Translations under genes and position numbers: made by a program
NCBI GenBank assembly: GCA_045629285.1
Contig: JAZQQY010000026.1
Coordinates: 27,300-91,299 of the forward strand
DNA length: 64,000 bases
Source: UBA1723 sp045629285
GTDB taxonomy: Bacteria; Bacteroidota; Bacteroidia; Bacteroidales; Paludibacteraceae
Direction of reading: 5' to 3'
Notes under the pieces: model-generated
Database searches by the model: none
What the model was told of the DNA's origin: nothing
Seen by the model: only the letters and a program-made list of their open reading frames with translations
Shown: piece by piece, positions 27,723 through 36,826 of the stretch
Layout of the letters: each line of letters begins with the position of its first letter
How positions within the stretch are numbered: the stretch's first letter is position 1

Positions 27723-28738
27723 GTAAAACATTTATCGTTGCTGAGCTATCTGCAAATCATGGACATAATCTAGAAACGGCTTTGGAATCGGTCCGTGCAA
27801 TTGCGAAAACCGGTGTTGATGCTGTTAAAATTCAAACATATACAGCTGATACTATCACTCTCGATTGCGACAAAAAAGATTTTGTAGTTAGCGGAGGTAC
27901 ACTTTGGGACAACACTAAACTTTACGATTTATACAAGGAAGCCTACACTCCTTGGGAATGGCATAAAGCTATTTTTGAAGAAGCAAAAAAATGTGGCATA
28001 ATTTGCTTCTCTACTCCATTTGACAATACAGCTGTTGATTTTCTTCAAGAACTCGGAAATCCTATTATAAAAATTGCAAGTTTTGAGATAACAGATATTA
28101 ATCTGATAAGATATGCTGCAACTAAAGGAAAACCTATGGTTATTTCAACAGGTATTGCAACTCTTGAAGACATAGAACTTGCCATACAAGCATGTCATGA
28201 TGTTGGAAATTATAATATAACGCTTCTTCGATGCGTGTCTGCCTATCCTGCACCTTTAGAAAATGTAAATCTTCACACAATGTCAGATATGAAGTCTCGA
28301 TTTGGAGTGAAGATAGGACTTTCAGATCATACTCTTGGTTCTGACGTAGCGATCGCCGCTGTCGCACTTGGTGCAGAGATGATTGAAAAACATTTTATTC
28401 TCGACAAGTCAATTGGTGGTCCAGATTCTGCTTTTTCCATGAACGTAGAAGAATTTAGTTTAATGGTAAAAAGTATTCGCAATGTAGAAAAAGCCATTGG
28501 AGATATCACTTATCCAAATGATCCTTCACAAATTAAAGGACGACAATTCTCACGTTCTCTTTATGTAGCAGAAGATATAAAGAAAGGAGATATAATAACA
28601 GAAAAGAACGTCAAATCTGTTAGGCCAGGTTTTGGTCTGCATCCAAAATACTTAAGAGAAATTATAGGGAAGAATGTCAATACTGATTTAAGTAAAGGAG
28701 AAAGATTTTCTTTGGATTATGTGATCAAAAACAAGTAA
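27719..28738 (+). CDS. pseI: Pseudaminic acid synthase
   Basis: Condenses the PseG product with phosphoenolpyruvate to give pseudaminic acid. The NeuB-type TIM barrel covers about residues 1-275 (VAELSANHGHNLETAL, AVKIQTYTADTITLDC, GLSDHTLG, IEKHFILDKSIGGPDSAFS). A C-terminal SAF/antifreeze-like domain follows (RSLYVAEDIKKGDIIT, RPGFGLHPKYL). Length 339 is normal. It overlaps the preceding gene by four bases (ATGA), a sign of translational coupling. Confidence 0.95.
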   Translation: MSKTFIVAELSANHGHNLETALESVRAIAKTGVDAVKIQTYTADTITLDCDKKDFVVSGGTLWDNTKLYDLYKEAYTPWEWHKAIFEEAKKCGIICFSTPFDNTAVDFLQELGNPIIKIASFEITDINLIRYAATKGKPMVISTGIATLEDIELAIQACHDVGNYNITLLRCVSAYPAPLENVNLHTMSDMKSRFGVKIGLSDHTLGSDVAIAAVALGAEMIEKHFILDKSIGGPDSAFSMNVEEFSLMVKSIRNVEKAIGDITYPNDPSQIKGRQFSRSLYVAEDIKKGDIITEKNVKSVRPGFGLHPKYLREIIGKNVNTDLSKGERFSLDYVIKNK

Positions 28739-28815
28739 GGCAAAATAATATATAGATATAGTTTAAGGGTTCAGTGTTTCAAAAAAAATTAAGTAATTTG
28801 GATTTATAGAATAAA

Positions 28816-30072
28816 ATGATTGCTAAGATAAAAGACTTAAGAAAAAACAAGTCATTGATGAATGGAGCCATGTTTTCATTGTTTTCTTTCGTCAATCGAG
28901 GTTTCAGTTTTTTACTATTGTTGATATTAGCAAACTATATACTACCTTCAGAATATGGATTCTTGAATTTATACTCTACCGTGGTAATGGTGATAGGATT
29001 TTTCACAGCCATGTCTACGGAAGGTTATTTTAGTGTTGCATATTTCAAAGAAAATAATGGTCTTCAAAATACGTTTTCTGGTATATTCTATGTTTCTATA
29101 ACAACAAGTATAATTTTGTCCATTACCATCTTTTGGGGAGGAGATCAAATTGCCAAATTACTTAACTTGCCATTCAACATTTTAATCTTAACTGTACCGA
29201 TCTGCTTCTTAACTGTTTATACAAATATTAATCTAGATTATCTAAGATTAAAAGGAGATGTAAAAAAATACGGACTTTTAAGTTGTGGTAATGCATTATT
29301 AAACTTTGTTGTTTCGATTACATTAGTCAAGTATTGTTTCCTAGGTTGGGAAGGTAGAGTCTATGCACAAACATTATGTTTATTATTCTTTGGAATAATT
29401 GGTTTAGGATTTTTCTTAAGTCATGGATACTTAAAAAGACCCAATTGGCAGTACATCAAAAACATGCTGATTTGGGGACTTCCATTAATTCCACATTTAG
29501 CAACCAATTTTATTCGTCAAGGATGCGATAGGTATATTATAAATGCCTACCACTCCATAGAGGACGTTGGATTATTTAGTTTTGCTCTTAATTTAGTGAA
29601 TATAATAACTATGGTAGGTTTTGGATTCAACCAATCTAATAGTGTAGACATTTATAAGACATTAGGGGATAATGAAATAAACATAGAAACAAAATTATCA
29701 ATTTTATCAAAGAACCGACAAAGGTTTACGAAATTGTACATCTTATCGTCTTTAATGATAACATTAACATGCTATTTAATTGTTCCATATGCATTGCCGC
29801 GTTATGAGTCAGCAATGAATTATTTTGTCTTGTTGGCAATCTATGGATTTTTGGTATGCATGTATTTGATATATACTAATTATCTTTTCTTCTTCAAAAA
29901 AACCAAATCAATAATGATAATAACATTGTCATCATCTTTGTTGCATCTTTGTTTATCGTTATTATTGACAAAGTACAGTCTATACTACACTGCTTTATTG
30001 TATTGTGTAACACAGTTACTAGTAGTTGTTTTAATTAGATGGAAAGGGAAGAAAGAAATAACAAAAATCTAA
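28816..30072 (+). CDS. Polysaccharide repeat-unit flippase (Wzx-like)
   Basis: A 418-residue polytopic membrane protein of the MATE/MOP superfamily with about twelve hydrophobic segments. GAMFSLFSFVNRGFSFLLLL and LANYILPSEYGFLNLYSTVV are typical of the first two helices of Wzx proteins. It would move the undecaprenyl-linked repeat unit to the periplasm. It follows pseI after 77 bases and begins a noticeably more AT-rich stretch of the locus, common for serotype-specific genes. Confidence 0.9.
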   Translation: MIAKIKDLRKNKSLMNGAMFSLFSFVNRGFSFLLLLILANYILPSEYGFLNLYSTVVMVIGFFTAMSTEGYFSVAYFKENNGLQNTFSGIFYVSITTSIILSITIFWGGDQIAKLLNLPFNILILTVPICFLTVYTNINLDYLRLKGDVKKYGLLSCGNALLNFVVSITLVKYCFLGWEGRVYAQTLCLLFFGIIGLGFFLSHGYLKRPNWQYIKNMLIWGLPLIPHLATNFIRQGCDRYIINAYHSIEDVGLFSFALNLVNIITMVGFGFNQSNSVDIYKTLGDNEINIETKLSILSKNRQRFTKLYILSSLMITLTCYLIVPYALPRYESAMNYFVLLAIYGFLVCMYLIYTNYLFFFKKTKSIMIITLSSSLLHLCLSLLLTKYSLYYTALLYCVTQLLVVVLIRWKGKKEITKI

Positions 30073-30076
30073 AAAA

Positions 30077-30940
30077 ATGAAAAGGATTGTTAAAAATGTG
30101 ATACTTTTTCTTTGTGACATATTGAAACTATCAATTCCTTTATGGTATCAATTAAAATTACAAAAATTCAGATCGTTAAAATACGAAGAAAAGAATAATC
30201 CATTATTAATCTTAGGAAATGGACCATCCTTAAATAAAATAAAAGAACATATCAAAGACAGAACCTCTGTTGATTTATGTTGCGTGAATTTTAGTTTATT
30301 GACTGATATTTTCTATGAATTGAAGCCTGATGTACTAGTGTTCGCAGATCCATGCTTTTTTGGTAAAGTTGCAGATCCTCAACTTAAAAAGAAAGTAGAG
30401 GACGTTTATAATGCTATTTCGACAAAAATCAATTGGTCAATTAGTATTTTTGTACCTTGGGGTGTACCAAATTCGTTTTCAAAAATTTGCGATTCAAATA
30501 GTAACGTTAGGGTGTTTTTTTATACAACATGTGATTGGAAAGTCTCAACAAAATGGTCAAAAAAGATACGACTTATTCTATATAAAAAAGCACTATTATC
30601 TCCTAGTGTTCAAAATGTTGTTGTTGGTGCGATCTATAATGCTATTAACAGAGGATATAAAAACATATATCTATATGGCGTTGAACATTCATGGCTGAAA
30701 TATACATATATAAATGACAATAATGAAAATTGTTTAGTAGATGAGCATTATTATGGAAATACCGAGCGTGTGTGGAAACATGCAGATGGTACGCCAATTC
30801 CACTACATGAGTTGTTGTCAATGTTAGCTAATACATTTAGGTCTTATTTTGAATTAAAGGAATATGCTGATTATTTGGGCGATGTTCGAATAATCAACAA
30901 AACTCCAGGTTCTTTTATCGATGCATTTGATCGTGAATAG
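30077..30940 (+). CDS. Candidate sialyl/pseudaminyltransferase (GT42- or DUF115-like)
   Basis: 287 residues. After a short hydrophobic N-terminus it shows LLILGNGPSLNKI (about 47-60), the CMP-binding signature shared by GT42 sialyltransferases and Maf/DUF115 proteins. Further on are VGAIYNAINRGYKNIYLYGVEHSW (quoted in parts: AIYNAINRGYKNIYLYG and VEHSW) and DEHYYGN, similar in order to the Gly-Tyr-Lys-x-Ile-Tyr-Leu and His-Tyr-x-Gly motifs of Campylobacter CstII. The position just after a full CMP-pseudaminic acid pathway makes it the best candidate to transfer that sugar. The family assignment is by eye; the function is inferred. Confidence 0.6.
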   Translation: MKRIVKNVILFLCDILKLSIPLWYQLKLQKFRSLKYEEKNNPLLILGNGPSLNKIKEHIKDRTSVDLCCVNFSLLTDIFYELKPDVLVFADPCFFGKVADPQLKKKVEDVYNAISTKINWSISIFVPWGVPNSFSKICDSNSNVRVFFYTTCDWKVSTKWSKKIRLILYKKALLSPSVQNVVVGAIYNAINRGYKNIYLYGVEHSWLKYTYINDNNENCLVDEHYYGNTERVWKHADGTPIPLHELLSMLANTFRSYFELKEYADYLGDVRIINKTPGSFIDAFDRE

Positions 30941-31004
30941 TAATGTTAATTTTTTTGTACATTAACAAAAAATCCATTACTTAAATTAGATATCATCTTA
31001 AAAA

Positions 31005-31688
31005 ATGATTATACGATTCATAAAATCTTTGGTTTCGAAATTACGATTCAGAGGAAGATGTGTAATTGGCTTAATGACAATCGTCACCAAAGATTCTGAA
31101 TTTGAAGGAATGTGCCAGATATATAAAAATTCATTTTTCCATGGAAAAATGGGAATGGGTAGTTATATTTCAGAAGAATGTGTTTTGTCCGCCAATATAG
31201 GAAGATTCACAAGTATTGCAAATTCCGTTACTTGTAATCCAGGTCATCATCCATATAAGGAACCATTTGTCTCTTCATCACCATGTTTTTTTTCATTAAA
31301 TAAAAAAAAAGATCAGTGTGGATCTACTTTTGCAACTGAACAATTATTTAATGATGTCAAATTAATTGATGAGAAAAAGAGTATAGCGATAGAGATTGGA
31401 AATGATGTTTGGATTGGAGAACGTGTATTTCTAGTTGGGGGAATTCATATTGGAGATGGTGCTATGATTTTAGCTGGTGCTGTTGTGACGAAAGATGTTC
31501 CTCCTTATGCTATAGTTGGTGGAGTTCCAGCAAAAATTATCAATTATAGATACGATGAAGATACTATTGATTTCCTATTAAAAACAAAATGGTGGAACAA
31601 TTCAACAGAATGGTTTCAAAAAAATTGGAAATTGTTGTCAAATATGGAAGACTTCAAGAAATATTTTTGTGATCGATATGAATTCTAA
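31005..31688 (+). CDS. Hexapeptide-repeat acyltransferase (CatB-related)
   Basis: 227-residue left-handed beta-helix enzyme. SANIGRFTSIANSV, the conserved CNPGHHPYKEPF with the catalytic His, IEIGNDVWIGERVFLVGG and VTKDVPPYAIVGGVPAKII are typical of the xenobiotic/CatB acetyltransferase group, many of which O-acetylate surface polysaccharides. It probably acetylates a sugar of the repeat unit made by this operon. It overlaps the possible start of the next gene. Confidence 0.88.
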   Translation: MIIRFIKSLVSKLRFRGRCVIGLMTIVTKDSEFEGMCQIYKNSFFHGKMGMGSYISEECVLSANIGRFTSIANSVTCNPGHHPYKEPFVSSSPCFFSLNKKKDQCGSTFATEQLFNDVKLIDEKKSIAIEIGNDVWIGERVFLVGGIHIGDGAMILAGAVVTKDVPPYAIVGGVPAKIINYRYDEDTIDFLLKTKWWNNSTEWFQKNWKLLSNMEDFKKYFCDRYEF

Positions 31689-32403
31689 AGTAACCATAAT
31701 AACCATTTGTTATAATGCTGAAAAAGCAATAGAGAGAACAATTCTTTCGGTGTTGAATCAAAAATACGATAATATAGAGTATATTATCATTGATGGTGCA
31801 TCAAAGGACTCTACAATGGAGATTGTTGATCGATATCGAGACAAAATTAAAAAAATAATATCAGAACCAGACAAAGGAATTTATAATGCCATGAATAAAG
31901 GTCTAAAAATGGCAACAGGAGAGTGGATAAATTTTATGAACGCTGGTGATGAATTTTATGATGAAAATGTTTTAAGATCATTGTTTGCAAATAAGACATA
32001 TCAAGATTCAACAAAAGTATTGTATGGTAAGGTTATGTTATGTGGTGAACATGAATGCCATGAAGGAGAAATCTTTGATTTGTCTTTAATGACAAGATTT
32101 ATGCCTTTTTGTCACCAATCTTCATTTGTAAGAAATAATGATCTACAATTTAACGAGAAATATCGTGTAGGTGCTGATTATGAGATGTTTTACAAAATAT
32201 ATATGGAGAATGGTCCTTCTGTATTCTCTTATTGTGATAGAATAATTGCATCTTATGAATGTGAGGAAGGCGTCTCTATAGTTAATCTTAAACAATGTAG
32301 GAAGGAATGGCTTGATATTCGTTCTGGGCATAAAGATCTGAGATGGTATTTTGACTATTTTAAATATTTTGTCAAATTTGAAGTTTTGAGATTAAAAAAA
32401 TGA
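31678..32403 (+). CDS. Family 2 glycosyltransferase
   Basis: GT-A fold enzyme of about 241 residues: KVTIITICYNAEKAIERTI at the N-terminus, IDGASKDST, EPDKGIYNAMNKGLKMATG and the metal-binding region FMNAGDEFYDE. These features match WcaA/WcaE-type transferases that add one sugar to a lipid-linked repeat unit. Two starts are possible: ATG 31669, giving three more residues, or ATG 31678, where conserved sequence begins. Both overlap the preceding acyltransferase gene. Donor and acceptor unknown. Confidence 0.9.
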   Translation: MNSKVTIITICYNAEKAIERTILSVLNQKYDNIEYIIIDGASKDSTMEIVDRYRDKIKKIISEPDKGIYNAMNKGLKMATGEWINFMNAGDEFYDENVLRSLFANKTYQDSTKVLYGKVMLCGEHECHEGEIFDLSLMTRFMPFCHQSSFVRNNDLQFNEKYRVGADYEMFYKIYMENGPSVFSYCDRIIASYECEEGVSIVNLKQCRKEWLDIRSGHKDLRWYFDYFKYFVKFEVLRLKK

Positions 32404-33509
32404 AGATATTAGAACTTACAGGTGAACCAATCGGCTCTGGTGGCCAGGAGATGTTTATTATCAATGTGTTGAGGAATATAAACTTGACAGATATGACAAT
32501 AGATTGGTTGACTCCTTATTTCTGTGAAAATGAATTATACAAGAAAGACGTAGAAGAAAAGGGAGGAAATGTTTATGCACTGAACCTTCCTTTTAATCCA
32601 GGTCAGAGTCGATTTAATCTCTATTCTCCAGTTCTAAAGTTTTTGAAGGAAAATAAGTATGATGTAGTTCATATACATTCTGGTAGTATTTCTGTTCTGG
32701 CAATATGTTCTTTTGCTTGTCGAATAGCGGGTGTTAAGAATATAGTTGTACATTCTCATTCAACTGGAACTAAAAAAGATATCAAGTATAGAGTATTAAA
32801 GGCATTGATGTCTATTCCATTAAGGTTTTGTCCAACATCTTATTGTGCATGTAGTGTAGAAGCAGGTCTGTGGAAATTTCCTGAAGATATAGTTTCCTCC
32901 AAAATGCACGTTGTGAACAATGGCATTGATCTCTCAAAATTTCGATATGATGGAGAGATTCGTAAAAAAATACGTCAACAATTTACTATAGACGATAATA
33001 CGATTGTATTAGGTCATGTTGGACGTTTCTCTCACCAGAAAAATCAGGAATTCTTAATAGAAATCCAACGTCGCTTAAAGGCTCAGAATGTAAGGTCAAA
33101 AGTAATGTTTGTAGGTACAGGAGAGCAGTTGTATGACAATAAGAAAATGGTAAAAGAACTTGATCTTGAGGATGACGTTATATATGTGGGTGTCGTTCCC
33201 GACGTATATAATTATCTACAGGCTATGGATGTTTTTGTTTTCCCTTCAAGATGGGAAGGTTTAGGAATGGTTGCAGTAGAGGCTCAGGCTATAGGGTTGC
33301 CTGTTATAGCATCTACATTTGTGCCAAGTGTAGTTAATCTAACTGAAAATGTAAAATTTTGTGATATTGATAATCCAGAAAAATGGGTTGATAATATTAT
33401 ACAAGTAAGCAAGTCTCGACATCTAAATGCACATGAAATAATAAGACAAAAAGGATATGATATAGTAGATACTGCTCGATTTGTAAAAGATTTATATTGT
33501 ATGAGATGA
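32400..33509 (+). CDS. Family 4 glycosyltransferase
   Basis: GT-B enzyme of 369 residues with a Glycosyltransferase_4-type N-terminal half (ELTGEPIGSGGQEMFIINVL, VVHIHSGS) and a Glycos_transf_1 C-terminal half (LGHVGRFSHQKNQEFLIEI, VFPSRWEGLGMVAVEAQA with the E-x7-E donor-binding motif). It overlaps the upstream GT2 gene by four bases, so the two are translationally coupled. Retaining transferase for one linkage of the repeat unit; specificity unknown. Confidence 0.92.
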   Translation: MKILELTGEPIGSGGQEMFIINVLRNINLTDMTIDWLTPYFCENELYKKDVEEKGGNVYALNLPFNPGQSRFNLYSPVLKFLKENKYDVVHIHSGSISVLAICSFACRIAGVKNIVVHSHSTGTKKDIKYRVLKALMSIPLRFCPTSYCACSVEAGLWKFPEDIVSSKMHVVNNGIDLSKFRYDGEIRKKIRQQFTIDDNTIVLGHVGRFSHQKNQEFLIEIQRRLKAQNVRSKVMFVGTGEQLYDNKKMVKELDLEDDVIYVGVVPDVYNYLQAMDVFVFPSRWEGLGMVAVEAQAIGLPVIASTFVPSVVNLTENVKFCDIDNPEKWVDNIIQVSKSRHLNAHEIIRQKGYDIVDTARFVKDLYCMR

Positions 33510-33573
33510 TCATATAAACATTGAGCGTTTACGTAGTATGAATTATTTAATTTTTGTTAATGACTAAGATAGA

Positions 33574-34821
33574 TTGATGAATTTATTAAAACAGAATAAT
33601 TTTAATTTTGAAAATACGTTAGATTATTTCTTGGCATTTTTTTTAGTATTAAATAATCAATCTGTATACCAAAATTCTGTACAACCAAGTTATCATATTT
33701 ATGAATTAACTTTGTTGTTCCTTATTGTTTCTGTAGTATATAGAATCAATAAATATGGAATTGTTAGAGAAAAATATAAAATTATTTCAGAATGGGCTTT
33801 TGTATATTATATGTATTTGACAATCTTTGTTGTGATTTCTGTCAGTACAGATACATTTGTCCAATTTTTAAGCAGATATTTGTTTTTGCCTTTGGTGTGG
33901 ATATTTTTTTCTGTTGAAATGCCATACATTAAAAAAATTGATGTGTTCAGAAAATTTGTCCAAATAATGGTGGCAGTGTCTGTTATTTCGCTTTTTTTTT
34001 GGATTTTTGGATCAATGCTTAATATTGTAAGCCCTAGTGGAACTGCTAATTTCAAATGGGGAAATATATCTACTGTATCGTCATATTTTAACTTGTATTT
34101 TGAAACTCAATATATAGATTGGATACCAGTAGAACTATTACGAAGGAATACAGGAATATTTGTTGAAGGTCCAATGATGAATCTGACACTTGTGTTCTCA
34201 TTGTTGTTTATATATTATTTTGATTCTATTTGGCATATTTCTAAATGGAAAAAAATTGTTTTGAGTTTAGCCATATTATCTACTTTTTCTGTGTTAGGGT
34301 ATGCTGTTCTTTTCTTATATTTGTGTGTTAATATATATAGAAGCAAATATCGTACTATTTTACTGGCAATTATTCCTATTACTATTTTGGGAATGTTTTA
34401 TGTATGGGAACTTAAACAACAAACAGGATCTTATAATTTAAGAGAAGATGATTATACTATAGGAATAAAAACTTGGTTACAATCTCCAATATTTGGATTT
34501 GGATATAATAATATGAAGGCAATTATTTCTAATATGGATAGTTCCAGATGTGAAGGGTTCAGTAATTCAATTTTTACTGTACTTTCACAAGGAGGGATTT
34601 ATTTTGCTTCGCTTTTTATAATTCCAATTTTGAGAGGTATATTTACTTTTGAACACAAGAGAATGGTAGTTTCTTTAATATATTTTGTGTTGTTTACTTC
34701 TGTTATTTTTCATACAGCATATATTAATTTTTTTATTTTTTGTTTAATGTCTCCATATTTTGTTCCATCTCCTTTGAAAATTAAAAATCGTATTATTGAA
34801 AAATGGAAAATAAGACTTTGA
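33574..34821 (+). CDS. O-antigen/capsule polymerase-like membrane protein (Wzy-like)
   Basis: 415 residues, almost entirely hydrophobic with about ten to twelve predicted membrane segments and a larger loop around residues 165-215, the usual architecture of Wzy polymerases. Sequence conservation in this family is very low, so the call rests on topology and on being the only polymerase candidate in an operon that already has a flippase. Very AT-rich, like its neighbours. Overlaps the next gene by 19 bases. Confidence 0.75.
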   Translation: MMNLLKQNNFNFENTLDYFLAFFLVLNNQSVYQNSVQPSYHIYELTLLFLIVSVVYRINKYGIVREKYKIISEWAFVYYMYLTIFVVISVSTDTFVQFLSRYLFLPLVWIFFSVEMPYIKKIDVFRKFVQIMVAVSVISLFFWIFGSMLNIVSPSGTANFKWGNISTVSSYFNLYFETQYIDWIPVELLRRNTGIFVEGPMMNLTLVFSLLFIYYFDSIWHISKWKKIVLSLAILSTFSVLGYAVLFLYLCVNIYRSKYRTILLAIIPITILGMFYVWELKQQTGSYNLREDDYTIGIKTWLQSPIFGFGYNNMKAIISNMDSSRCEGFSNSIFTVLSQGGIYFASLFIIPILRGIFTFEHKRMVVSLIYFVLFTSVIFHTAYINFFIFCLMSPYFVPSPLKIKNRIIEKWKIRL

Positions 34822-35696
34822 TATTAATAGTAACATTTAATAGACTCAATGATTTGAAAATATGTATTGAGTCTTTAAAATGTCAGACATATAAAAATTT
34901 TGACATTCTTGTAGTTAATAATGGTTCGAGTGATGGAACAAAAGAATGGTTAGATTGTCAGACCGACATTATTTCTATCCATCAACCGAATACTGGAGGA
35001 GCAGGAGGATTTTATACAGGAATGAAATATATGTATGATAATGGATATGGTTGGTTGTTGATGATGGACGATGACGGAATACCAGATAAAGATGAGTTAA
35101 AAAATTTGATTGAGAACTATGATGAGGCAAAATCATTAAATTCTGGAAAAGATTGTATCGTAAATGCATTGGTTGTAAACAAAGATGTTCCGGAAGAACT
35201 AGCTTTTAATTGGGGCGTCAATTCTAGTCGTTCTTTGTTAACTAAAGATTATCCTTCTGATTATATTTTTGACGGTATTCATCCTTTCAATGGAACTTTA
35301 ATTAAACGTTCTATTATAGAAAAGAATGGTTTTATAAAAAAAGAAATGTTTATTTGGGGAGACGAGGAGGAATATATGGCAAGAACAAAAGCAAATGGGT
35401 TCGGAACGATGACCATTTGCTCTGCGATTCACCGTCATCCAAAAGAGAAAGGAGTTAAGGGATATTTACTCCCTTGGTCAAAGAAACTATATGTATTAGT
35501 TAAACCCCAAAAAATGTCTCATATCTTTTATAGAAATAAAGGATATATATATTCACATTTTGATGAAAAACGTCATTTGTTATGGAAATTTTTTATTTGT
35601 CATTTTTTCTATAACTTTACACACTTTAGATTTGCTGAATTATGTAAACTAGTTACGTATTATCGTAAAGGAAAAAATGGTGACTTTAATGTGTAA
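34803..35696 (+). CDS. Family 2 glycosyltransferase, galactofuranosyltransferase-like
   Basis: 297 residues with a GT-A fold. LILIVTFNRLNDLKICIESL, VNNGSSDGTKEWL, the marked QPNTGGAGGFYTGMKY, and the DDD metal site in LLMMDDDGIPDKDEL. A C-terminal aromatic region may touch the membrane. The NTGGAGGF form is shared with GlfT/WbbI-type galactofuranosyl- and rhamnosyltransferases. The UDP-galactopyranose mutase gene follows with a short overlap, which supports UDP-Galf as donor. Confidence 0.85.
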   Translation: MENKTLILIVTFNRLNDLKICIESLKCQTYKNFDILVVNNGSSDGTKEWLDCQTDIISIHQPNTGGAGGFYTGMKYMYDNGYGWLLMMDDDGIPDKDELKNLIENYDEAKSLNSGKDCIVNALVVNKDVPEELAFNWGVNSSRSLLTKDYPSDYIFDGIHPFNGTLIKRSIIEKNGFIKKEMFIWGDEEEYMARTKANGFGTMTICSAIHRHPKEKGVKGYLLPWSKKLYVLVKPQKMSHIFYRNKGYIYSHFDEKRHLLWKFFICHFFYNFTHFRFAELCKLVTYYRKGKNGDFNV

Positions 35697-35703
35697 AAAA
35701 CAT

Positions 35704-36825
35704 ATGAAACAATACGATTATCTTATAGTTGGTTCTGGATTATTTGGCTCTGTTTTTGCTTATCGTGCAAAGCAAGCAGGAAAGAAGTGTTTGGTGATTG
35801 ATAAGCGATCTCATGTAGGTGGTAATATCTATTGCGAAAACATAGAGGGCATTAATGTTCACAAGTATGGTGCACATATTTTCCACACATCCAATAAGAA
35901 AGTTTGGGATTTCGTTAACTCTATTGTCGAGTTCAACAGATATACCAATTCGCCTGTAGCAAATTACAAAGGTAAGTTGTTTAATTTGCCTTTCAATATG
36001 AACACATTCTATCAGATGTGGGGTGTTACTACTCCTGCTCAAGCAGAGGCTAAACTTGAAGAGCAGAGAGCAGAGGCCAAACAGTCTTTGAATGGTAGAG
36101 AACCTCAAAATTTGGAAGAGCAAGCTAAATTGCTTATTGGTAATGATATTTATGAGGCTCTTATCAAAGGCTATACTGAGAAACAGTGGGGACGTTCTTG
36201 TACTGAACTTCCGGCTTTTATTATTCGAAGATTGCCTGTTAGAATGATCTTTGACAATAACTACTTTAATGACAAGTATCAAGGAATTCCTGTCGGTGGC
36301 TACAATAAACTAATTAATGGTTTATTGGATGGAATAGACCTAAAGTTGAACACTGATTTTTTCAAAGACAGAGAAAAATTTGAGTCAATAGCTGACAAGA
36401 TTGTTTATACAGGTCCAATAGATGAGTATTATAACTATTGTTACGGACAATTGCAGTATCGTACTGTCTCTTTTGAAACTACGATTGAAGATACTCCAAA
36501 CTATCAGGGTAACGCTGTTGTTAATTATACAGAGCGAGATATTCCATATACTCGTATAATTGAGCACAAACATTTTGAGATGTTTGGCCAAGAAGTGTTT
36601 GATTGTCCAAAAACAGTTATAAGTAAAGAGTATTCCACAGAATGGAAACCTGGAATGGAACCATATTATCCAGTGAATGATGCTTTGAATAACGAATTGG
36701 CTGATAAATATCGTAAACTAGCATCTCAAGAGAAAAATGTGATTTTTGGCGGACGTTTGGCTGATTACAAATATTACGATATGGCTCCAGTTGTGGAACT
36801 TGCATTAAATATTCCAATTATTTAA
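35704..36825 (+). CDS. glf: UDP-galactopyranose mutase
   Basis: FAD-dependent enzyme interconverting UDP-Galp and UDP-Galf. The dinucleotide motif YDYLIVGSGLFGSVFAYRA starts directly after the ATG at 35704; upstream ATG/GTG codons from 35677 add an unlikely nine residues. GGNIYCENIEGINVHKYGAH, the substrate-binding GYTEKQWG and PVGGYNKLI are all characteristic. About 373 residues, normal. Implies galactofuranose in the polymer, consistent with the upstream GT2. Confidence 0.97.
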   Translation: MKQYDYLIVGSGLFGSVFAYRAKQAGKKCLVIDKRSHVGGNIYCENIEGINVHKYGAHIFHTSNKKVWDFVNSIVEFNRYTNSPVANYKGKLFNLPFNMNTFYQMWGVTTPAQAEAKLEEQRAEAKQSLNGREPQNLEEQAKLLIGNDIYEALIKGYTEKQWGRSCTELPAFIIRRLPVRMIFDNNYFNDKYQGIPVGGYNKLINGLLDGIDLKLNTDFFKDREKFESIADKIVYTGPIDEYYNYCYGQLQYRTVSFETTIEDTPNYQGNAVVNYTERDIPYTRIIEHKHFEMFGQEVFDCPKTVISKEYSTEWKPGMEPYYPVNDALNNELADKYRKLASQEKNVIFGGRLADYKYYDMAPVVELALNIPII

Positions 36826-36826
36826 A

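Noticed and set aside
35740..36282. 180-codon minus-strand frame inside glf
   Set aside because: Antisense shadow; glf is unambiguous on the plus strand.
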